9,295 nt of DNA from contig JBMNVL010000076.1 of NCBI GenBank assembly GCA_050946775.1, forward strand, positions 1 to 9,295, read 5' to 3'. The position numbers were made by a program, and so were the translations under genes. Source of the stretch: UMGS1474 sp050946775 (GTDB taxonomy: Bacteria; Bacillota; Clostridia; Oscillospirales; Acutalibacteraceae). The stretch's first letter is position 1. Each line of letters starts with the position of its first letter. Positions 7,901 to 9,295 of the stretch are shown here, one piece after another. The notes beneath the pieces were generated by a model. The model had not been told where the DNA came from. It searched no databases and saw only the letters and a list, made by a program, of their open reading frames with translations.

Positions 7901-8208
7901 GTCACTTGATAGGTGCGTCCCGCTTCAAACGTATAGTGGTCGTTGTGGATCTCCTTGCCATACTCGTCCACCCAATACGCGACCTCTTCCTCAACGGCGT
8001 ATCCCGCGTTGGCCGGTACGGACAGGTCACGGGGAGAAACCGGTATGGCGTATTGGCCGGCGACGATCGTCTGCAGTCCGCCGATAAACGCTTCGCTAAT
8101 CACAAGGCGGTCGTCGTTATCCGGCGCCGCCGCGATACCCATCGCCAGCGTCTGCGCCAACAAAATCAGGCAAAGCAACAGCTCGAGCCCTTTTTTCATC
8201 CGCTTCAT
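4996..8208 (-). CDS. Secreted multi-domain dockerin protein with beta-helix-like core
   Basis: A 1070-residue exported protein. Residues 1-27 form a signal peptide: positively charged MKRMKKG, a Leu-rich core, then GIAAA before the likely cleavage site; there is no lipobox. Then come three beta-rich modules (about 33-151, 158-262, 267-383), a Gly-rich beta-helix-like segment (about 435-618) with rungs such as LIYVTGDLEIKGDG and LTVSGNATIEG, three more modules (about 664-771, 776-889, 896-1001), and a type I dockerin (1008-1067). The modules share an [AV]G[KRH].Y core, a later Phe or G..F, and often a T.NG-like turn. They resemble bacterial Ig-like folds, but I cannot name the family. The dockerin suggests docking to a cohesin protein on the cell surface or in a cellulosome-like complex; no cohesin is in the window. 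No catalytic motif is recognised, so a binding or adhesive role, or an unknown polysaccharide enzyme in the beta-helix, are both possible. The start is supported by AAAGGAG 10 nt upstream and a strong promoter. Confidence 0.92.
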   Translation of the reverse strand: MKRMKKGLELLLCLILLAQTLAMGIAAAPDNDDRLVISEAFIGGLQTIVAGQYAIPVSPRDLSVPANAGYAVEEEVAYWVDEYGKEIHNDHYTFEAGRTYQVTLHLRTTDGNRRFSPDVAVQLSDADAADYTAKRGAVFDDRLTVTFSFSVAGARSYPAISLVELTVLELPQDGATPLNEVDLAYNNADVSFSAWDGELENNKFVGGKTYTLIVDVRAREGYDFVPANQLMATIDGRQAVTKSVSTQNGNRVVRLTFPFRLPEKSEIPYVRLEGIQPPTAGQIAAPVADLKKYVPYGEPYSVVDAGALWHVAKTGRILPTGERFQYGVEYCLGVTFRAADPNANIFTPDTQGILDGVEAGRYTTLVESVTGGTIRVEFHFIADFPAGCGGSEARPVDCYCLRDLKGALTEPGIRYVRLMDVAQEELPSPPFGDPKEMYYSIMEWGTKTLILAGDATFSLANWSPSAKSVTQAGLIYVTGDLEIKGDGTLRYMAPIADAYNAVIVNRGTLTVSGNATIEGWVEGLGRDGEPCRYPGCAISQHYAGAVMNLDGGRFLTRKYMPQIERQGAVVINAGKANIRGGVYTFTKPNGRPDSPCYGLWIGSEDARVSITGGEFDHMLLPQGKTIGDYAAADCLVTLDGKTVARTACDALKNGKVNVRQSVTRAEIHINSPRAGAAPSFRIHAVDDTVRLVDLQWTDLTAHSPLTAADAFIPGHRYAVSMQIAPAADRIFAVDGSGASALELTVNSKTVSPQTVSGFDASQRLALEYDMGECSAQIDEVALTVTPPRPGRPLSDVTVEGDFCALYPTDPIEWYDSTAQTGVFDLSGTFVAGHEYELFVWVKAKEGCSFSVDDRLDPAVTATVNGAVAPVVRAYEQAADEVICVHAYFGVCEEPVVTDARVYGVFPPVAGETPVTDLTTASPENYRVVSATWTGDDGVLLPPDTFLAGKTYRLEIRLEPVRENGLPVCSFAADMTAYVNGSRVMESAVMPSVAYLYVDYICPLDGLTPGDVDENGAVTAADALMALQAATGKITLTETQTAAGDVDGQSGVTASDALMILQFATGKIAAL
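5008..5187 (-). other. Type I dockerin domain (two EF-hand-like repeats)
   Basis: This segment codes residues 1008-1067. Repeat 1 is GDVDENGAVTAADALMALQ, with calcium ligands expected at Asp1010, Asp1012, Asn1014, Thr1018 and Asp1021. Repeat 2 is GDVDGQSGVTASDALMILQ, with Asp1044, Asp1046, Thr1052 and Asp1055, but Gln1048 and Ser1049 where Asn/Asp and Gly are usual. The repeats are 34 residues (102 bp) apart and still very similar in DNA, for example the same 14 bases at 5009-5022 and 5111-5124. Dockerins bind cohesin modules of scaffoldins or cell-surface proteins. Confidence 0.9.
5206..6219 (-). repeat. C-terminal triplet of Ig-like-looking modules
   Basis: Three consecutive modules of about 106-114 residues (664-771, 776-889, 896-1001) in the dockerin protein. 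Each has a Trp- or Tyr-containing strand, then F.[AP]G[HK].Y (FIPGHRY, FVAGHEY, FLAGKTY), a strand of alternating hydrophobic residues, a Phe, a T.N-type turn (LTVNSK, ATVNGA, AYVNGS) and a closing hydrophobic strand. Sequence identity between modules is low; the shared order is what supports the call. Confidence 0.6.
6355..6906 (-). other. Beta-helix-like central segment of the dockerin protein
   Basis: Residues about 435-618 show short beta-strand rungs separated by Gly/Asn turns: TKTLILAGDATFSLANW, LIYVTGDLEIKGDG, AVIVNRGTLTVSGNATIEG, GAVMNLDGGRF, GAVVINAGKANIRGGVY and ARVSITGGEF. This rhythm is typical of right-handed parallel beta-helix proteins such as polysaccharide lyases and adhesins. 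CRYPGC (Cys531, Cys536) lies in a loop. I cannot identify catalytic residues. Confidence 0.5.
7060..8112 (-). repeat. N-terminal triplet of Ig-like-looking modules
   Basis: Three modules (residues about 33-151, 158-262, 267-383) with the same plan as the C-terminal triplet: FEAGRTY, FVGGKTY and FQYGVEY, followed by strands VTLHLR, LIVDVR and LGVTFR, a later Phe (RRFSPD, YDFVPA, NIFTPD) and closing strands LTVTFSF, VVRLTFPF and IRVEFHF. They lie on the other side of the beta-helix-like segment, giving a 3 + core + 3 layout. Confidence 0.6.
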
Positions 8209-8218
8209 CGTTTCGCCG

Positions 8219-8225
8219 CTCCTTT
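8219..8225 (-). promoter_or_regulatory. Ribosome-binding site of the dockerin gene
   Basis: AAAGGAG on the minus strand, 10 nt before the ATG at 8208-8206. The spacing is slightly long; the next Met codon (residue 4) would be still farther away, so the first ATG is preferred. Confidence 0.8.
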
Positions 8226-8243
8226 TTCAAAGTGGTTGCTTTC

Positions 8244-8272
8244 ATTATAGCCGCAAACGGAACGTCCGTCAA
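8244..8272 (-). promoter_or_regulatory. Strong sigma-A promoter of the dockerin gene
   Basis: On the minus strand, TTGACG (8272-8267) and a perfect TATAAT (8249-8244) are separated by exactly 17 bp. Transcription should start near 8237, giving a leader of about 30 nt. It lies directly after the terminator of the upstream minus-strand gene, so the dockerin gene is transcribed separately. Confidence 0.85.
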
Positions 8273-8286
8273 GGGAAGGAAGAAGC

Positions 8287-8316
8287 AAAAAGCCGCGTCC
8301 GGCAAGCGGACGCGGC
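8287..8316 (-). terminator. Intrinsic terminator of the zinc-ribbon gene
   Basis: On the minus strand GCCGCGTCCG (8316-8307), a 5-nt loop, CGGACGCGGC (8301-8292), then TTTTT (8291-8287). A perfect 10-bp GC-rich stem with a U-tract, 17 nt after the stop codon. Confidence 0.92.
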
Positions 8317-8333
8317 AACGGCTGCGGGGATAT

Positions 8334-9092
8334 TTACAGCGACGCGCCGCAGTATTCGCAGCGGCCGGCGGCGTCGGGGGTGGTGGTGGCGCCGCAATAC
8401 GGGCAGGTGACCGCCGCTTTGGGAGCGGCCGCATCCCGCGCCTGTTGACGGGCGTTGGTCAGGATCTCCTTGATCTGGCGACCCATTTCCTCGTATTCCC
8501 GATAATCGGTATTCATCCGCGGATCGGGCTTGCGGGCCGCCGGGACGGCGGTGCCGTCGGTGGTCTCGACCGCCGTGTCGTTGAGCTGCACCTGAATTTC
8601 GTCAAAATAAGGATGATTGACCCGGATCTTGACGTAGAAATCGTACCGGTAATGATACCGGGGCGGATCGTACGAAACGCGGTTGCCCTCGGCGTCCTCC
8701 CGTTCTTCTTCCTCGGTGTCCTCGTCTATGTCCAGATCGCACCCGGTCACTTGGGAAAAGGCGATGACGTCAGGGTTGGCGGCCGCCAGATCCCGCGCGC
8801 GGGTCACCATGAATTTGCCGGCGTCCTCGTCGATGAGCACCTTGGTGTCGTCGCCCAGCGACAAGGTGGTGTGGAAGGCCGCCACCTCTTTTTGGTTGTC
8901 CTCCCGGTAGGCCAGCTGCGCTTTGATCTGCTCGACCGTGCTGGAGCGCCGGTCGGAGAAAAAGGGCGACAGCTTGCCCGCGCAGTTTTTGCACAGATTG
9001 CCGTCCTCCAGCTTGCGGTTGCCCAGCAAGCCGATCTCGCCGCCGCACACCGAACAGACCTTCTTTTCAAACACCTTGCTGAAAAAGCCCAT
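8334..9092 (-). CDS. DUF4428-like protein with zinc ribbons at both ends
   Basis: A 252-residue cytoplasmic protein of unknown function. The N-terminus MGFFSKVFEKKVCSVCGGEI with CKNC at residues 34-37 is the four-cysteine pattern of DUF4428 proteins common in Clostridia (Cys13, 16, 34, 37). A second zinc ribbon is at the very end: CPYC at 230-233 and CEYC at 245-248. Between them lie a mixed alpha/beta region, a strongly acidic stretch (residues 119-133), a Tyr-rich strand (YHYRYDFYVKIRV, 146-158) and a charged probable helix (about 197-220). No signal peptide or membrane segment. The start is set by AAAGGAG 8 nt upstream. It is monocistronic, with its own promoter and terminator. The zinc ribbons suggest protein or nucleic-acid contacts, but no role is established from the sequence. 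Confidence 0.88.
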   Translation of the reverse strand: MGFFSKVFEKKVCSVCGGEIGLLGNRKLEDGNLCKNCAGKLSPFFSDRRSSTVEQIKAQLAYREDNQKEVAAFHTTLSLGDDTKVLIDEDAGKFMVTRARDLAAANPDVIAFSQVTGCDLDIDEDTEEEEREDAEGNRVSYDPPRYHYRYDFYVKIRVNHPYFDEIQVQLNDTAVETTDGTAVPAARKPDPRMNTDYREYEEMGRQIKEILTNARQQARDAAAPKAAVTCPYCGATTTPDAAGRCEYCGASL

Positions 9093-9100
9093 GCCAACAT

Positions 9101-9107
9101 CTCCTTT
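9101..9107 (-). promoter_or_regulatory. Ribosome-binding site of the zinc-ribbon gene
   Basis: AAAGGAG on the minus strand, 8 nt from the ATG at 9092-9090. A closer ATG at 9100-9098 is out of frame and touches the RBS, so it is not the start. Confidence 0.85.
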
Positions 9108-9124
9108 GTTTGTATTCTGTTTGT

Positions 9125-9153
9125 ATTGTACCGCCTGACCCGAAAAATGTCAA
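9125..9153 (-). promoter_or_regulatory. Sigma-A promoter of the zinc-ribbon gene
   Basis: On the minus strand, consensus TTGACA (9153-9148), a 17-bp spacer and TACAAT (9130-9125, 5/6 match). The leader is about 25-30 nt. The -35 box is part of an inverted pair, GTCAA (9149-9153) with TTGAC (9158-9162), so it could be influenced by the same factor as the neighbouring palindromes. Confidence 0.82.
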
Positions 9154-9190
9154 TCCTTTGACCCGATTCCTAAGGAAAACCGGCGGATTG

Positions 9191-9224
9191 TTGACACGAG
9201 TTTGTCAATGACACTTTTATGTCA
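9191..9224. promoter_or_regulatory. Tandem operator-like palindromes TGACA-N6-TGTCA (x2)
   Basis: Two perfect inverted repeats with the same half-sites and spacer length: TGACA 9192-9196 with TGTCA 9203-9207 (extended to TTGACA/TGTCAA), and TGACA 9209-9213 with TGTCA 9220-9224. They are offset by 17 bp with one base between them, and 12 of the 16 positions are identical between the copies. They lie between two divergent promoters, upstream of the plus-strand -35. This layout fits cooperative binding of a dimeric regulator; the regulator is unknown. Confidence 0.6.
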
Positions 9225-9228
9225 CATC

Positions 9229-9257
9229 TTGAGGTCATCCGCTTGACCTTGTATACT
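9229..9257 (+). promoter_or_regulatory. Sigma-A promoter of a gene beyond the window end
   Basis: TTGAGG (9229-9234), a 17-bp spacer and TATACT (9252-9257, 5/6 match). Transcription should begin near 9264, with an RBS about 17 nt later. The -35 and spacer are overlapped by the palindrome AGGTCA-N6-TGACCT. Confidence 0.75.
9232..9249. promoter_or_regulatory. Palindrome AGGTCA-N6-TGACCT inside the promoter
   Basis: AGGTCA (9232-9237) and TGACCT (9244-9249) are exact reverse complements with a 6-bp spacer. The site covers the end of the -35 box and most of the spacer of the plus-strand promoter, a typical position for a repressor operator. Its half-sites carry the same GTCA/TGAC core as the two upstream palindromes, in opposite orientation. 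Confidence 0.5.
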
Positions 9258-9280
9258 GAAAAGTGGATAAATTTACGCAT

Positions 9281-9286
9281 AAGGAG
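9281..9286 (+). promoter_or_regulatory. Ribosome-binding site of a gene starting just past the window
   Basis: AAGGAG, with 9 bases to the window end and no ATG, GTG or TTG at suitable spacing inside it. The start codon is expected at or immediately after position 9296. Nothing can be said about the product. Confidence 0.65.
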
Positions 9287-9295
9287 AGATCGCCA

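Noticed and set aside
8153..8208. Lipoprotein signal in the dockerin protein (Cys13)
   Set aside because: Cys13 lies in the middle of the hydrophobic core without the small residue needed just before it in a lipobox; the cleavage region GIAAA fits a normal signal peptidase.
5554..8250. Plus-strand open frame of 898 codons opposite the dockerin gene
   Set aside because: It is antisense to a gene with a signal peptide, dockerin, strong promoter and RBS. It has no RBS of its own and its translation is low-complexity Arg/Gly/His-rich, as expected for the reverse of GC-rich coding DNA.
8232..9161. Plus-strand open frame of 309 codons opposite the zinc-ribbon gene
   Set aside because: It runs through the terminator and promoters of the minus-strand genes, has no RBS, and the opposite frame has eight well-placed cysteines, an RBS and a promoter.
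9191..9220. Second plus-strand promoter TTGACA-18-TTTTAT
   Set aside because: The -10 match is only 4/6 without an extended -10, and the -35-like hexamer is explained by the palindrome. It is possible but not supported enough to list.
9243..9257. TTGACC at 9243 as the -35 box of the outgoing promoter
   Set aside because: It ends only 3 bp before TATACT. TTGAGG at 9229-9234 has the correct 17-bp spacing.

Overview
The window looks like chromosomal DNA of a fairly GC-rich, Gram-positive anaerobe of the Clostridia (Bacillota), possibly Oscillospiraceae-like. The grounds are strong AAAGGAG ribosome-binding sites, sigma-A type TTGACA/TATAAT promoters, a secreted protein ending in a type I dockerin, a DUF4428-type zinc-ribbon protein and a very large Thr-rich surface-type protein. 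The taxonomic placement is inference; there is no rRNA or phylogenetic marker here. I see no CRISPR array, tRNA, insertion sequence or phage gene.

Layout: (1) positions 1-3307, plus strand: the 3' part of a giant repetitive, probably extracellular protein whose start lies outside the window. It carries two diverged copies of a ~300-residue module and a Thr/Val-rich C-terminal region. A perfect 20-bp hairpin follows its stop codon. (2) 3419-4942, plus strand: malQ, 4-alpha-glucanotransferase of family GH77, complete, with its own promoter and RBS. (3) 4947-4994: a hairpin terminator shared by the convergent genes malQ and the next one. (4) 8208-4996, minus strand: a 1070-residue secreted protein with the order signal peptide, three Ig-like-looking modules, a glycine-rich beta-helix-like segment, three more modules and a dockerin. 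It has a near-perfect promoter. (5) 9092-8334, minus strand: a 252-residue cytoplasmic protein with a four-cysteine zinc ribbon at each end (DUF4428-like), with its own promoter and a textbook terminator. (6) 9154-9295: a divergent intergenic region with two tandem copies of TGACA-N6-TGTCA and one AGGTCA-N6-TGACCT palindrome, a plus-strand promoter and an RBS for a gene that starts just past the window end.

Each complete gene appears to be a single transcription unit with its own promoter and a terminator hairpin, so there is no operon. The two large proteins are probably exported and may act on the cell surface or in a dockerin/cohesin complex; MalQ handles malto-oligosaccharides in the cytoplasm. 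No functional link among them is shown by the sequence. The most unusual items are the tandem operator-like palindromes at the right end, the symmetrical 3 + beta-helix + 3 dockerin protein, and the uncharacterised 300-residue repeat module.
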